From contig JAIOJX010000032.1 in assembly GCA_022376925.1 (NCBI GenBank), positions 175,075,479-175,139,478 on the forward strand: a DNA stretch of 64,000 nucleotides. The letters are read 5' to 3'. Shown here in pieces: positions 45,591 to 58,011 of this stretch. Below the pieces are notes generated by a model, which saw only the letters and a list, made by a program, of their open reading frames with translations, searched no databases and was not told the origin of the DNA. Numbering within the stretch: position 1 is the first letter of the stretch; each line of letters opens with the position of its first letter. The position numbers and the translations under genes are program-made. This DNA is from Tragulus kanchil. Its lineage: Eukaryota; Chordata; Mammalia; Artiodactyla; Tragulidae.

Positions 45591-47653
45591 ACCACCAATG
45601 TGCTTCGCAGAGACTGCGTTTGATACATGGAAGGTTTGGGGAAATCCTGCATGGAGCAAGTCATTGGCACCATTTTCCCGACAACATTTGCTCACTTCAT
45701 GTCTCTGTGCACATTTTGGTAATTCTCCCAGTATTTCAAACTCTCCACTAACAATAAGATTAGGATTTGCTGAAGGCTCCGATGATGGTTACCATATTTT
45801 AGCAATAAAGTATTTCTAAAGTATGTACCTTTTTTTAAACTTCATGCCATTGCACACTTAATAGACTACAGTACAATGTAAACATAACTTTCATATGCTC
45901 CGGGAAACCAAAAAATTTGTATGACTCACTTTATTGCAAGATTTCCTTTACTGTGGTGCTTTGCTGCTGAACGGCAATATCTCCAAGGTAGGCCAGTGCA
46001 GTCAGCACTGTTTATAAAGGAAAGCTGAATTATTGCTGTTTAAACTTTAGAAGGTTTTACTGAAAAAAAAAACCCACAACAGAATTTGGGGTTCGTTTTG
46101 AAAAAAAAAAAAGAAAAGAAAACAAAGACTTGTCACCCCTGGACTTGCATTTAGTTCATCATGGCTTTGATACGGCCAGGAGGGAGAAGCAGTGTCCCTC
46201 AGACCCTGGTCTCCATCCATCCCTATTGCGTCCTCACTCTGCGGCTGGATGCTGGTCGTCACTTACGGAATGGTAGAGAGGAGGAGAAAGAGTTCTTGGG
46301 CTCAAGTCTCTGTAAGAAGTGGGAAAATAAGAGGCTTACAAAGCCGTGTTTTAAAAAAGAGAGCAATGATCTTTTTCTTTTCTTTTCTTTTCGGCAGGGG
46401 AATGGAAGCTCATCTCTGAGCATTTTCTGGGTGAAGTAGATTTGTGTGGATGGGGTCTCTAGGACTCACCCAGATCTTTCTATTTTTTGGGCTGGAGGAT
46501 CTCACTGTAGTGGGGTCTCTGGGCTAGGCAGAAGACCCAGGAGACGCAGGTTCCATCCCTGGGCCCGGAAGAACCCCTGGAGAAGGAAATGGCAACTCAC
46601 TCCAGCATTCATGCCTGGAGAATCCCGTGGACAGAGGAGCCTGGCGGGCTGCAAGAGTCAGAGATGACTTAACAACTAAACCACCAACTACCACCAATGT
46701 GCTTCGCAGAGACTGCGTTTGATACATGGAAGGTTTGGGGAAATCCTGCATGGAGCAAGTCATTGGCACCATTTTCCCGACAACATTTGCTCACTTCATG
46801 TCTCTGTGCACATTTTGGTAATTCTCCCAGTATTTCAAACTCTCCACTAACAATAAGATTAGGATTTGCTGAAGGCTCCGATGATGGTTACCATATTTTA
46901 GCAATAAAGTATTTCTAAAGTATGTACCTTTTTTTAAACTTCATGCCATTGCACACTTAATAGACTACAGTACAATGTAAACATAACTTTCATATGCTCC
47001 GGGAAACCAAAAAATTTGTATGACTCACTTTATTGCAAGATTTCCTTTACTGTGGTGCTTTGCTGCTGAACGGCAATATCTCCAAGGTAGGCCAGTGCAG
47101 TCAGCACTGTTTATAAAGGAAAGCTGAATTATTGCTGTTTAAACTTTAGAAGGTTTTACTGAAAAAAAAAAAAAAACCCACAACAGAATTTGGGGTTCGT
47201 TTTGAAAAAAAAAAAAGAAAAGAAAACAAAGACTTGTCACCCCTGGACTTGCATTTAGTTCATCATGGCTTTGATACGGCCAGGAGGGAGAAGCAGTGTC
47301 CCTCAGACCCTGGTCTCCATCCATCCCTATTGCGTCCTCACTCTGCGGCTGGATGCTGGTCGTCACTTACGGAATGGTAGAGAGGAGGAGAAAGAGTTCT
47401 TGGGCTCAAGTCTCTGTAAGAAGTGGGAAAATAAGAGGCTTACAAAGCCGTGTTTTAAAAAAGAGAGCAATGATCTTTTTCTTTTCTTTTCTTTTCGGCA
47501 GGGGAATGGAAGCTCATCTCTGAGCATTTTCTGGGTGAAGTAGATTTGTGTGGATGGGGTCTCTAGGACTCACCCAGATCTTTCTATCTTTCCTTCTGGG
47601 CTCTCTGGAGGATCTCACAGTCTCTTGCCCCCTCTGTTAGGTGGGGCTGGGCT
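45427..47653. repeat. Tandem duplication 12 (period 1099-1104 bp)
   Basis: Bases 45427-46525 recur at 46526-47653 and abut. The tail of copy 1 (46482-46525) is a heavily eroded version of 47586-47653. An A-run of 10 in copy 1 is 15 in copy 2. A (TTTTC)n tract (46371-46392) is copied at 47475-47496. Confidence 0.95.
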
Positions 47654-48320
47654 CGTAATAGGAGCTGGCGGGCGGGACATTAGTGAATCGTGAGGGTAGT
47701 TGGCGCAGGTGTTCTACATGTTCTACATGCTCCATGTCCCCACCTATAGTGACTGAAAAGGCTGTGTGCCCCAGGAGGTGCGGTGGTGAGGTGGGAGCAC
47801 TGGGTCAGCCTGCACCTCCTCTGCAGTGAGCCAGTAAGGAAGGCGTGCATCAGGGGCGCCCAGCCACGGGGCTGTTGGCTGTGCAGACGACTTATCTTGT
47901 CCTGACACACAGTGTCGAGGGGGTAAAGGCTGCCGGCGTCCTTCACTTCCTCCACCTCTTTTGGTATTTGATGGTGAGTGATTCCCATCCTCTGGGGACC
48001 CTTTCTTGTTCCACCAGATGGGGAGTGGCTTGGGGCCCGACCTGAGTCTTACTACTCACTTGCAAATTCTCAGTGTCTAGGAAGGGAACTTGATAGAGGA
48101 TGTGCTCTGTAAAAATTGGGTGAACAGCTGAACTCCACACTGGTTAGTCCTGAGGTTGGAGTTGGTTGCCTCGTTTCTGGACTCTGTGACATCATCTGTG
48201 AAACACCCGGTGCTAACGTGTGGTTGTCTGTGTGTCTCCCAGCTCTGGACAACTGTGCCCTCTGGTCCAGTTTCTCCAGGAGCTCGGAGCACCCACCACA
48301 GAAACTGACCCATCGCTGCA
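47654..48320. other. Unique non-coding sequence
   Basis: No gene or repeat assigned. Confidence 0.4.
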
Positions 48321-48401
48321 GGGAGTTAGGCTTTTTATACTCGAAATGGGAGTTAGGCTCTCTACACTCGAAATGAGAGTTAGGTGCTTTACACTCAAAA
48401 T
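48321..48401 (+). repeat. Three-unit 27-bp minisatellite
   Basis: Three back-to-back 27-base units at 48321-48347, 48348-48374 and 48375-48401. They share GAGTTAGG near the start and ACTCGAAAT or ACTCAAAAT at the end. Units 1 and 2 differ at about three positions and unit 3 is more diverged. Confidence 0.9.
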
Positions 48402-48989
48402 CCCTTGCTGGGCTCACATCATTTGTGGCTTGTATAAAGCCTATGTTACTGCCTATGTTACAGGTCGTGGGATCAAGTGGCATTTTTGCCTTGTGCACAG
48501 GACAGACCTGCTGCTGTCAGGACACAAGTGTCTCTCCCATCATAAATTAATAGCTCCTCATAAAGGCGGATTCTAAAGGCCCAGGTGAGCTATCAGGAAG
48601 TCCCTTTGATGGAAACGAGCAGATTCCATGCCTGGGCCCACCAGGGGGCTGTCAGGGGGCTGATGCTCTCTCTTCACTGCATGGGGCCCCCTGCCTGGTC
48701 CATGGCACCTGGCGACTCAGGAGAGCCCCCTCTCCACCTGGCTAGGGCTGATGCATGAGGGGAGAAAGAGGAAAGCGTAGCAATGGACAGACCAGAGGCT
48801 CACCCTGGACCACCATCCACAAACTTCCTGTGCAGGGCCCTGGATGCCATTTTCTGCATCACGCTAGGACCAGAGCATCCCTCTCAAAGGTCTTTGCCCA
48901 TCTCAGTGCCTCTGTCCACTGGCCGGACTCTGTTTTTGGCTGAGGCACCAAACCCCACTGAGGCAGAGATTCTCATCTATAAAAATTTT

Positions 48990-49115
48990 GGAAGTGTAAC
49001 AATATAAGTTATCATTTACTGAATGGTCCATATGTCTAAGCCCCATGGTAAGTGCTCCTTTGGATCATTATTATCATCTGCATTCTGCCAGGTGAGCAAA
49101 CCAAGGCATAGGGAG
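48990..49115 (+). mobile_element. MIR-like ancient SINE
   Basis: AAGTTATCATTTACTGAATG, TGGATCATTATTATCATCTG and GAGCAAACCAAGGCATAGGG fit the MIR pattern. Copied at 50087-50212. Confidence 0.7.
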
Positions 49116-49193
49116 GTGAGTGAGATGCCCGTCCGAGACCTTTTGTCTCGTATGTGTTAGAATGATGATTTGCACCTGGTATTTGCATTCCCT

Positions 49194-49355
49194 GGGCTTC
49201 TCTGCTGTCTCTGCTCTAGAGAATCCATCTGCCAAAGCAGGAGACATGGGTTTGATCCCTGGGTAGGGAAGATCCCTTGGAGAAGGAGATGGCAACCCTC
49301 TTCAGTATTCTTGTCTGGGAAAGTGTTGGACATGGCCTAGGGACTAAACAACAAT
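49194..49355 (+). mobile_element. Bov-tA-type SINE, internally deleted
   Basis: GGGCTTCTCTGCTGTCTCTG head, GTTTGATCCCTGGGTAGGG and GGAGATGGCAACCC. It then jumps from CTTGTCTGGGAAAG to GTTGGACATGGCC, skipping about 50 bases of the usual body. Copied at 50291-50452. Confidence 0.85.
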
Positions 49356-50290
49356 AGCAAAATGGATTCCCAAAGTGGTTCAGCTAAGGGTACCATGGGC
49401 TTCCAGGGGGGTGGTAAAAAGAACATTGGACTGAGAATCGAAACAATTGGGTGAATGTCATCCTCTCTGCCTTCTCGGTTTATTGACAAGTCACTAAGCC
49501 TCGGTTTCCACACCGCTGCTGGGCTCAGGCTTGTAAAGCCTATGTTACTGCCTATGTTACAGGTCGTGGGATCAAGTGGCATTTTGCCTTGTGCACAGGA
49601 CAGACCTGCTGCTGTCAGGACACAAGTGTCTCTCCATCATAAATTAATAGCTCCTCATAAAGGCGGATTCTAAAGGCCCAGGTGAGCTATCAGGAAGTCC
49701 CTTTGATGGAAACGAGCAGATTCCATGCCTGGGCCCACCAGGGGGCTGTCAGGGGGCTGATGCTCTCTCTTCACTGCATGGGGCCCCCTGCCTGGTCCAT
49801 GGCACCTGGCGACTCAGGAGAGCCCCCTCTCCACCTGGCTAGGGCTGATGCATGAGGGGAGAAAGAGGAAAGCGTAGCAATGGACAGACCAGAGGCTCAC
49901 CCTGGACCACCATCCACAAACTTCCTGTGCAGGGCCCTGGATGCCATTTTCTGCATCACGCTAGGACCAGAGCATCCCTCTCAAAGGTCTTTGCCCATCT
50001 CAGTGCCTCTGTCCACTGGCCGGACTCTGTTTTTGGCTGAGGCACCAAACCCCACTGAGGCAGAGATTCTCATCTATAAAAATTTTGGAAGTGTAACAAT
50101 ATAAGTTATCATTTACTGAATGGTCCATATGTCTAAGCCCCATGGTAAGTGCTCCTTTGGATCATTATTATCATCTGCATTCTGCCAGGTGAGCAAACCA
50201 AGGCATAGGGAGGTGAGTGAGATGCCCGTCCGAGACCTTTTGTCTCGTATGTGTTAGAATGATGATTTGCACCTGGTATTTGCATTCCCT

Positions 50291-50452
50291 GGGCTTCTCT
50301 GCTGTCTCTGCTCTAGAGAATCCATCTGCCAAAGCAGGAGACATGGGTTTGATCCCTGGGTAGGGAAGATCCCTTGGAGAAGGAGATGGCAACCCTCTTC
50401 AGTATTCTTGTCTGGGAAAGTGTTGGACATGGCCTAGGGACTAAACAACAAT
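50291..50452 (+). mobile_element. Bov-tA-type SINE, duplicated copy
   Basis: Same element, with the same internal deletion, 1097 bp downstream. Confidence 0.85.
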
Positions 50453-50514
50453 AGCAAAATGGATTCCCAAAGTGGTTCAGCTAAGGGTACCATGGGCTTC
50501 CAGGGGGGTGGTAA

Positions 50515-52760
50515 AAAGAACATTGGACTGAGAATCGAAACAATTGGGTGAATGTCATCCTCTCTGCCTTCTCGGTTTATTGACAAGTCACTAAGCCTCG
50601 GTTTCCACAGTTCCAAGGTAGGATGGTCATCGGTGGACTCTGATTTCCCCCCTGGTGGAGGAAGCTGCTGAGATCACAGATGTTGAAATACCAGCAGAGT
50701 TGGGTGACTGGAGTTTTCCTCTTCTTGTCCTGAAATCTCCACATGCCTGGTGACTTCCTGTCGTCTATCTTCACTGTCTGCCCTCATTGGTCCTCATTTG
50801 TTTGCAGGGAGAGAGTGGGGTCTGAGTGACTTTGGCCATCCTGGAGGCTCACGGGGGATGCCCTCACCCCACTAGGACCTTGATGCCCTGGGAAGCACCC
50901 ATGAGGCGCTTGGCATTGGGTTCTGTGTTCACCCTTTCACTGGTGGGTGAATCCAGAGACAAGGCACCAGCACATGTGTGTGTGTGGAGGAAAGGAAAGC
51001 GGTCCCATGGTCAAGGACATAGGTTGAAAACTCCAAGGTTGAAAACGCAACTTTGGGCTGATTAGTTTGACCCACTTGTAGGATGCGTGGAGAGATAGAT
51101 CAGGAGAAAAGCCTGGAAAAGTAAGTCTGACCATGGTTGGCCTCTCAGGATGTGAGAGCTCCTAGGGCAAGAATGGGTTGCCTGTTTACACACAGCTTTG
51201 TCTGTTCTGGTGGTGTGGGGATGTGTTCCTGGATCTTTCCGGCTCCACCTGACTGAAGCCACCATCCTGTGGACCAGACTGGGTTCCAGAAGCCTCTACA
51301 GGAAGTGCAGTCCCTCTACTTCTTATTGACCTAGTTGCTTTAATTTGAACAGATATGCCAAGCATGTGTTGGTGGATTGCTTTCTTCCTTGGTAAACATG
51401 CTTGGTAAATATGAATCCGTGCTATTATCTCAGGATGGCCTGGGCTTGTCTGTATGTAGACACTTGATAATCTCCCCGGGAAGAATTCATTCTAGCACAG
51501 AAACTGATCAACAGTGCCCTGGGCTCTTTTTCTCTGGGGAAAAGGAGAGGGCATAAGTCAGCGTGTGCTCAGCCTTAGCTTCCAGGGGCCGAGGGTCTCA
51601 GTAGACCAAGGTTTTCCTGAGTGCCGAGTATTGACTGCAAAGAACATTGGACTGAGAATCGAAACAATTGGGTGAATGTCATCCTCTGCCTTCTCGGTTT
51701 ATTGACAAGTCACTAAGCCTCGGTTTCCACAGTTCCAAGGTAGGATGGTCATCGGTGGACTCTGATTTCCCTGGTGGAGGAAGCTGCTGAGATCACAGAT
51801 GTTGAAATACCAGCAGAGTTGGGTGACTGGAGTTTTCCTCTTCTTGTCCTGAAATCTCCACATGCCTGGTGACTTCCTGTCGTCTATCTTCACTGTCTGC
51901 CCTCATTGGTCCTCATTTGTTTGCAGGGAGAGAGTGGGGTCTGAGTGACTTTGGCCATCCTGGAGGCTCACGGGGGATGCCCTCACCCCACTAGGACCTT
52001 GATGCCCTGGGAAGCACCCATGAGGCGCTTGGCATTGGGTTCTGTGTTCACCCTTTCACTGGTGGGTGAATCCAGAGACAAGGCACCAGCACATGTGTGT
52101 GTGTGGAGGAAAGGAAAGCGGTCCCATGGTCAAGGACATAGGTTGAAAACTCCAAGGTTGAAAACGCAACTTTGGGCTGATTAGTTTGACCCACTTGTAG
52201 GATGCGTGGAGAGATAGATCAGGAGAAAAGCCTGGAAAAGTAAGTCTGACCATGGTTGGCCTCTCAGGATGTGAGAGCTCCTAGGGCAAGAATGGGTTGC
52301 CTGTTTACACACAGCTTTGTCTGTTCTGGTGGTGTGGGGATGTGTTCCTGGATCTTTCCGGCTCCACCTGACTGAAGCCACCATCCTGTGGACCAGACTG
52401 GGTTCCAGAAGCCTCTACAGGAAGTGCAGTCCCTCTACTTCTTATTGACCTAGTTGCTTTAATTTGAACAGATATGCCAAGCATGTGTTGGTGGATTGCT
52501 TTCTTCCTTGGTAAACATGCTTGGTAAATATGAATCCGTGCTATTATCTCAGGATGGCCTGGGCTTGTCTGTATGTAGACACTTGATAATCTCCCCGGGA
52601 AGAATTCATTCTAGCACAGAAACTGATCAACAGTGCCCTGGGCTCTTTTTCTCTGGGGAAAAGGAGAGGGCATAAGTCAGCGTGTGCTCAGCCTTAGCTT
52701 CCAGGGGCCGAGGGTCTCAGTAGAGACCAAGGTTTTCCTGAGTGCCGAGTATTGACTGCA
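50515..52760. repeat. Tandem duplication 14 (period 1119-1124 bp)
   Basis: Bases 50515-51639 recur at 51639-52760. The first 130 bases of copy 2 have lost CT from a CT run and three C of a C-run. The tail of copy 1 has lost GA near 51604. It overlaps the end of duplication 13, so about 95 bp occur three times. No repeat family was recognised inside. Confidence 0.95.
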
Positions 52761-52789
52761 GAGTCTAGCTTCTCCTCCTGTGTTGGACT

Positions 52790-53270
52790 ATTTTTCCTTA
52801 AACGTGGTATTAGATAGACCGTTTCCATGTCTCTAAATGACTTGAAAAGTGGAGGACTCTTTCCTTGCTCTGATAGTTTATTTTATTTTTTCTGCTCCCA
52901 TTGAAATGAAAACCAGTGCGGCCAACCGGTCATAAATGTGGCAAATCCAGTTGCACAATGATTCCAATCTGTTCTGTTCATTTTTCCCCCTCTCCTTCAA
53001 TAAAGGCTACTTACGGCCAAGAGAATTTTTGACTCGAAGAAGCATGTTAAAAAGTGAGTCACCGTTAATAGGGTGAGCTCTTTGCTTTGGGATTAGGCCT
53101 AAGTGACAGCGCCCTGGTCCCTTTATTGTTTGGGAGGGCGCCAGGAGAAGGCTTTGTGCCCTTCTGAAAGAGATAGAATTAGGCATTCCATTTATTCTAT
53201 TGATCTTAATAGCCTCATCTCATAAATACCTACTTTATGACATCCATAAAAGAGGAATCGTGGCAACTTG
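52790..53270. promoter_or_regulatory. Candidate conserved non-coding element
   Basis: Repeat-free block with intermixed AT-rich and GC words and no stutter or decay. It includes a consensus AP-1-like TGAGTCA (53055-53061) and CATAAATGTGG, TTTATTGTTTGGG and TTATTCTATTGATC words. The texture resembles distal enhancers, but this is a judgement by eye. Confidence 0.3.
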
Positions 53271-53671
53271 GAACAATAGAAGTTGTTACTTTGCAACTGA
53301 AGTGTTCCGCTGAACGCCTCAATGAAATTTCACAGCCTGGTGATGTGGGGAGGTTTCCCTGCGGGTTCTTCTCGCTTCTTTTCTTGGAAATGCAAGCACC
53401 TGAGTGCCCAGGATGGGATACTTCAGCCTCTTGTTTCTCAGAGTCATGGCTGTGCTTTCTGGTGTAGATCTGACTTAAGTCTTCATGTCGTGGAGTGGCA
53501 CAGGTCTGACCGTGGCATCTGTATGCAGAGACACACGATTTCCCAACCAGCAAAGCGGTGTGGGCAATCCTCCCTTCCCAAACTCAGCACGAAGGATGCT
53601 TATCACTGTGACGTGTACCAACAGGCCTGCATCTTCTGTTTGAGCATTTCATAGAGGAGAAGCCTAAGAGT
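53271..53671. other. Unique non-coding sequence
   Basis: No repeat or exon supported. Confidence 0.4.
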
Positions 53672-55986
53672 CAGAATGGTCCCAGAACAGAGGCCCAATC
53701 CAAGTTTTGCACTGTTCTGCTTCCTTCCTCCTATGCACAGCTTACCGCAGGCTGGTCTCCTGGGCATCTAAACTGCCACGAGTAGGACCAGGCTCAAGGC
53801 CAGAATGCCGAGGGCTGTCATGTATGGTGCCCTCCGGAGCCTCCTCCTTCTCATCTCATCACCAATCCTGCTTCAAGATAGGAAGGTCTCCTGCCCACTG
53901 GGGTCAAACTTCGGTCAAGACCTGGCTGCAGTGTCGTGTCCGGGAAGCCGAGTTTCAGGGGACATAGATGTGAACAAAAAGGACCAAGAGGTCAGAGGGG
54001 CTGCATTTGGAGAGCTGTCTCTTGCTCCTGAAATGCCCTCTCAATAATATATTTCCTTCAGGCCTCCCCTGGAACCAACTTCAGGTTCAGAAGAACGTGA
54101 AGTGAAAGGGAGGGGTGAATCCAGCTTTATGCTGGAGGGTCAGCCCCAGAAAAAGAAACATGGTTCCAGTGATCACCGTGCAAACTGTCAGATGCGGGAA
54201 TGACCCCTCCACAGTTCCAGCCGAACCGTTCCTTCAGCAGAAGGTGACACCAGCTGAGGAATGCCCGCCAACCCATGGGAGTAGGAGAAAAGTTAGACCT
54301 GTGTGGTTTTGAGCCCTGAGGCTGGAGGTGAATTTGTTAGCAGCCAAGCTGACCAAGGCACCATCTTGGCATCCTCTCCCACTGGTCTCTGCATCACACA
54401 GGCCTTCCTATTCCCACCTTAGGTCAGGCAGGCCTGCAGCCTCTCTGCTGGCACGCTCTCTCCCAAGTCCCCTGTCACTTCCGTTTAGCTTAGGTGTCAT
54501 AGGACCCAGTCAGGTTTCCATCTCCACTGCCACCTGGGAGAGCAGCAAAATTATGCCAGCCAGGGGGGCTTCCTAAGGTGGGAGGAACTTGGGGCCTGTA
54601 GGCAACATTTCAGAGATGGGCATGAAAAGAGGCAGGTGGGTTTGAGAACAGAGTGTAGTCCTAAGGATAAGAGGATGTGCTTTGTTTTTATAGGTGATGG
54701 AGCCCCAGAAGGCTTTTGATAGGGCAGGGATAGGAGCTACTTTATAGTTTAACAGGTAACTCTGTCTAAAGTGCAAAGAATCCAATGAGGGCAGGGGCAG
54801 GAGAAAGCAGGGGCCCAGGTAGGAAGTCAGAGGCCAGAAATGGTCCAAAGAGCCCTGTTTGCACTGTTCTGCTTCCTTCCTCCTATGCACAGCTTACCGC
54901 AGGCTGGTCTCCTGGGCATCTAAACTGCCACGAGTAGGACCAGGCTCAAGGCCAGAATGCCGAGGGCTGTCATGTATGGTGCCCTCCGAGCCTCCTCCTT
55001 CTCATCTCATCACCAATCCTGCTTCAAGATAGGAAGGTCTCCTGCCCACTGGGGTCAAACTTCGGTCAAGACCTGGCTGCAGTGTCGTGTCCGGGAAGCC
55101 GAGTTTCAGGGGACATAGATGTGAACAAAAAGGACCAAGAGGTCAGAGGGGCTGCATTTGGAGAGCTGTCTCTTGCTCCTGAAATGCCCTCTCAATAATA
55201 TATTTCCTTCAGGCCTCCCCTGGAACCAACTTCAGGTTCAGAAGAACGTGAAGTGAAAGGGAGGGTGAATCCAGCTTTATGCTGGAGGGTCAGCCCCAGA
55301 AAAAGAAACATGGTTCCAGTGATCACCGTGCAAACTGTCAGATGCGGGAATGACCCCTCCACAGTTCCAGCCGAACCGTTCCTTCAGCAGAAGGTGACAC
55401 CAGCTGAGGAATGCCCGCCAACCCATGGGAGTAGGAGAAAAGTTAGACCTGTGTGGTTTTGAGCCCTGAGGCTGGAGGTGAATTTGTTAGCAGCCAAGCT
55501 GACCAAGGCACCATCTTGGCATCCTCTCCCACTGGTCTCTGCATCACACAGGCCTTCCTATTCCCACCTTAGGTCAGGCAGGCCTGCAGCCTCTCTGCTG
55601 GCACGCTCTCTCCCAAGTCCCCTGTCACTTCCGTTTAGCTTAGGTGTCATAGGACCCAGTCAGGTTTCCATCTCCACTGCCACCTGGGAGAGCAGCAAAA
55701 TTATGCCAGCCAGGGGGGCTTCCTAAGGTGGGAGGAACTTGGGGCCTGTAGGCAACATTTCAGAGATGGGCATGAAAAGAGGCAGGTGGGTTTGAGAACA
55801 GAGTGTAGTCCTAAGGATAAGAGGATGTGCTTTGTTTTTATAGGTGATGGAGCCCCAGAAGGCTTTTGATAGGGCAGGGATAGGAGCTACTTTATAGTTT
55901 AACAGGTAACTCTGTCTAAAGTGCAAAGAATCCAATGAGGGCAGGGGCAGGAGAGAAAGCAGGGGCCCAGGTAGGAAGTCAGAGGC
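53672..55986. repeat. Tandem duplication 15 (period 1150-1163 bp)
   Basis: Bases 53672-54834 recur at 54835-55986 and abut. The first 25 bases of copy 2 are an eroded form of 53672-53709 (about 11 bases lost). Two G-runs each lose one base in copy 2. The tail of copy 1 has lost GA near 54803. Confidence 0.93.
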
Positions 55987-57321
55987 TGGGGCAGCTTGGA
56001 TCATGACAGTTAAGACCGGAGGACGACACTGAGAGTCTGGACATATTTTGGACCCAGGATTGATGGCTTTGCGTCCAAAGTTTCTCCGCCTTCCCCACTT
56101 CAGTGCACCTGCCTTAGGGCAGGTGAGCACCTTCCCACACCTTCATCACTTGCAAAATCTTGCTTCAAGTATCCTCTCTGACTTCCCCTTCACCCCCCTC
56201 CTGCTTCCCAACTCATACTGTCTGGTATCCTGTCCCCGGGCCATCGCCTGCCAACGACACTGCAACCTTGGAGAGCCCAATCCTCCTCACGACCCCACGC
56301 CCACCTGCACAGAAGCAGCTGAAGGTTGCTGGGACCAAGACACCCGGCTGTGCAGCCTGGGGACCTGTGGGAAAGGCAGCTGCATGGATGGGTCTGGGCT
56401 TCTGAGCTGAGAGGCTGGAAATAGGGATAGGAAAGTCATCAGCCTGTGGATGGGATTAAAGCTGTGGGGGCTGGGCCAAGGCTCGGAGGGAGTGGGGTTA
56501 GAGGGAGGCTGGGATGGAGTCAGGAGAAGCTGGGGGGAAGAGGGAGAGGACTCCACCTCCAGCCCAGGAAGGATGGAGGGAGGTTCGGTCACTTTTCATA
56601 TAGGCAGGGAGAGACCTGATGGCCGCCCTCTCCTTCCCTTCTGCTGATGCTCTCCTGGGGACTTGTGGGCTCTCCTGGCAGGGAACCGCCTGCTGCAGTG
56701 AACTCGGCTGCCCGAGGCCCCGCAGCGGTGAACCCTGCCCACCTCCAGCCCTGTCTCTTCCCCGGACGCCTGCCTCACCTGCTCAGCGTTGTGAGGGCCA
56801 GCTGCCTGCCTGCATCGCTCTCTGAAAGGGCCCTTTCAGAGGCCGGCCTGCTGTCCTATTCTGCTGGCCCTGTGCCCTTCGGGAGCATTCCTTTGTCTGG
56901 CTGTCTCTGTCCCACAGGCCGATGGTCCTCTTCTAGCGTCTTCAGTCCTTCCCTCCTCTCCGCTGGAGCGCTGTCCTCTCTCTATCTGCCAGTCCCCTCA
57001 GGGGACAAAGGCTCTCCCGTGTTTGTCCTCTGTCCTCTTCTTTCTCACCCAGACTTGCTCCATCCTGTTCTTCTGACTCCCTCCTCTGTTCTGGGGGGCT
57101 CCAGCGTCTAGTCCCTGCTCGCTCCTCTGCCACCGGATTAGAACCTCCCACCATGTGGCCTGACTTCACTGTGCTGAAATTGATCTGGGTTTAGCGAGAA
57201 GCTCCTCCTTGCCCTCAGCCAGCTCTTCCCTGGGACATCGCTGGATTGGAATATAGGCTTCTCAGATGAGCACACTGGCATAGCAGGAAAACGGACCCCT
57301 ATACCCTCTTTAGGAACAGTG
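55987..57321. other. Unique GC-rich non-coding sequence
   Basis: Purine-rich near 56480-56580 and pyrimidine-rich near 56930-57100. Forward open frames of up to 154 codons exist but show no domain or codon signature. Confidence 0.4.
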
Positions 57322-57480
57322 GCTAATATTCATGGAGCTCTGAGCACACTCCAAGCCATGTGTTCCAGGGCTGAGCTTGTAGTCACTGAGTTAATTCCCA
57401 CAGGACCATGTCTGGGTAGTGTTTTAAAGAGGCCTTTCTGCGGAGGAGGAAGCTGGGCCTCAGAAAGGTTAAATACCTTA
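57322..57480 (+). mobile_element. MIR-like ancient SINE
   Basis: GGCTAATATTCATGGAGCTC, TGAGTTAATTCCCACAGGAC and CAGAAAGGTTAAATACCTTA follow the MIR order. Confidence 0.7.
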
Positions 57481-57491
57481 ACCATGAGATA

Positions 57492-57902
57492 GGTTTGTAT
57501 AGTCAAAGGGTTTCTCCAGTCATCATGTATGGATATGAGCATGGAAGAATTGACACTTTTGAATTGTGGCACTGGAGAAGACTCTCAAGAGTCCCTTGGA
57601 CAGCAAGGTAATCAATTCTAAAGGGAATCCACCCTGAGTATTCATTGGAAGGACTGATGCTGAAGCTGAAGCTCTAATACTTTGGCCACCTGATGCGAAG
57701 AGCAGACTCACTTGAAAAAACCCTGATGCTGGGAAAGACTGAGGGCAGGAGGAGAGGGGGTGGGGAGAGAATGACATGGTTAGATAGCATCGCGACTTAA
57801 TGGACATGAATTTGGGCAAACTCCAGGAATGGTGGAGCCTGGCCTGCTGTGGTCTGTGGGGTTGCAAAGAGTCAGATGTGACTTAGCAACAGAACAACAA
57901 TA
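57492..57902 (+). mobile_element. BovB (RTE) LINE 3' fragment, longest in the window
   Basis: About 410 bp of BovB: CAGTCATCATGTATGGATAT, CTCAAGAGTCCCTTGGACAG, CATTGGAAGGACTGATGCTG, TGATGCTGGGAAAGACTGAG, then GTTGCAAAGAGTCAGATGTG at the 3' end. The reverse-transcriptase tail frame is broken by stops and indels. Confidence 0.9.
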
Positions 57903-58011
57903 GACTTTGAACCCATACAACCTGGGTTTAGCACCTGTATTATACAATGTTATATTATATTATGAGCGTTTAGCATGAGCTCTACCCTCTCCACAGATGT
58001 TTAAGTATACA

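Larger units (their letters stand above)
48406..50609. repeat. Tandem duplication 13 (period 1097-1111 bp)
   Basis: Bases 48406-49512 recur at 49517-50609. The first 120 bases of copy 2 have lost about 14 bases: a 10-base block, a TA, one T of a T-run and one C of a C-run. Four bases lie between the copies. Confidence 0.95.
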
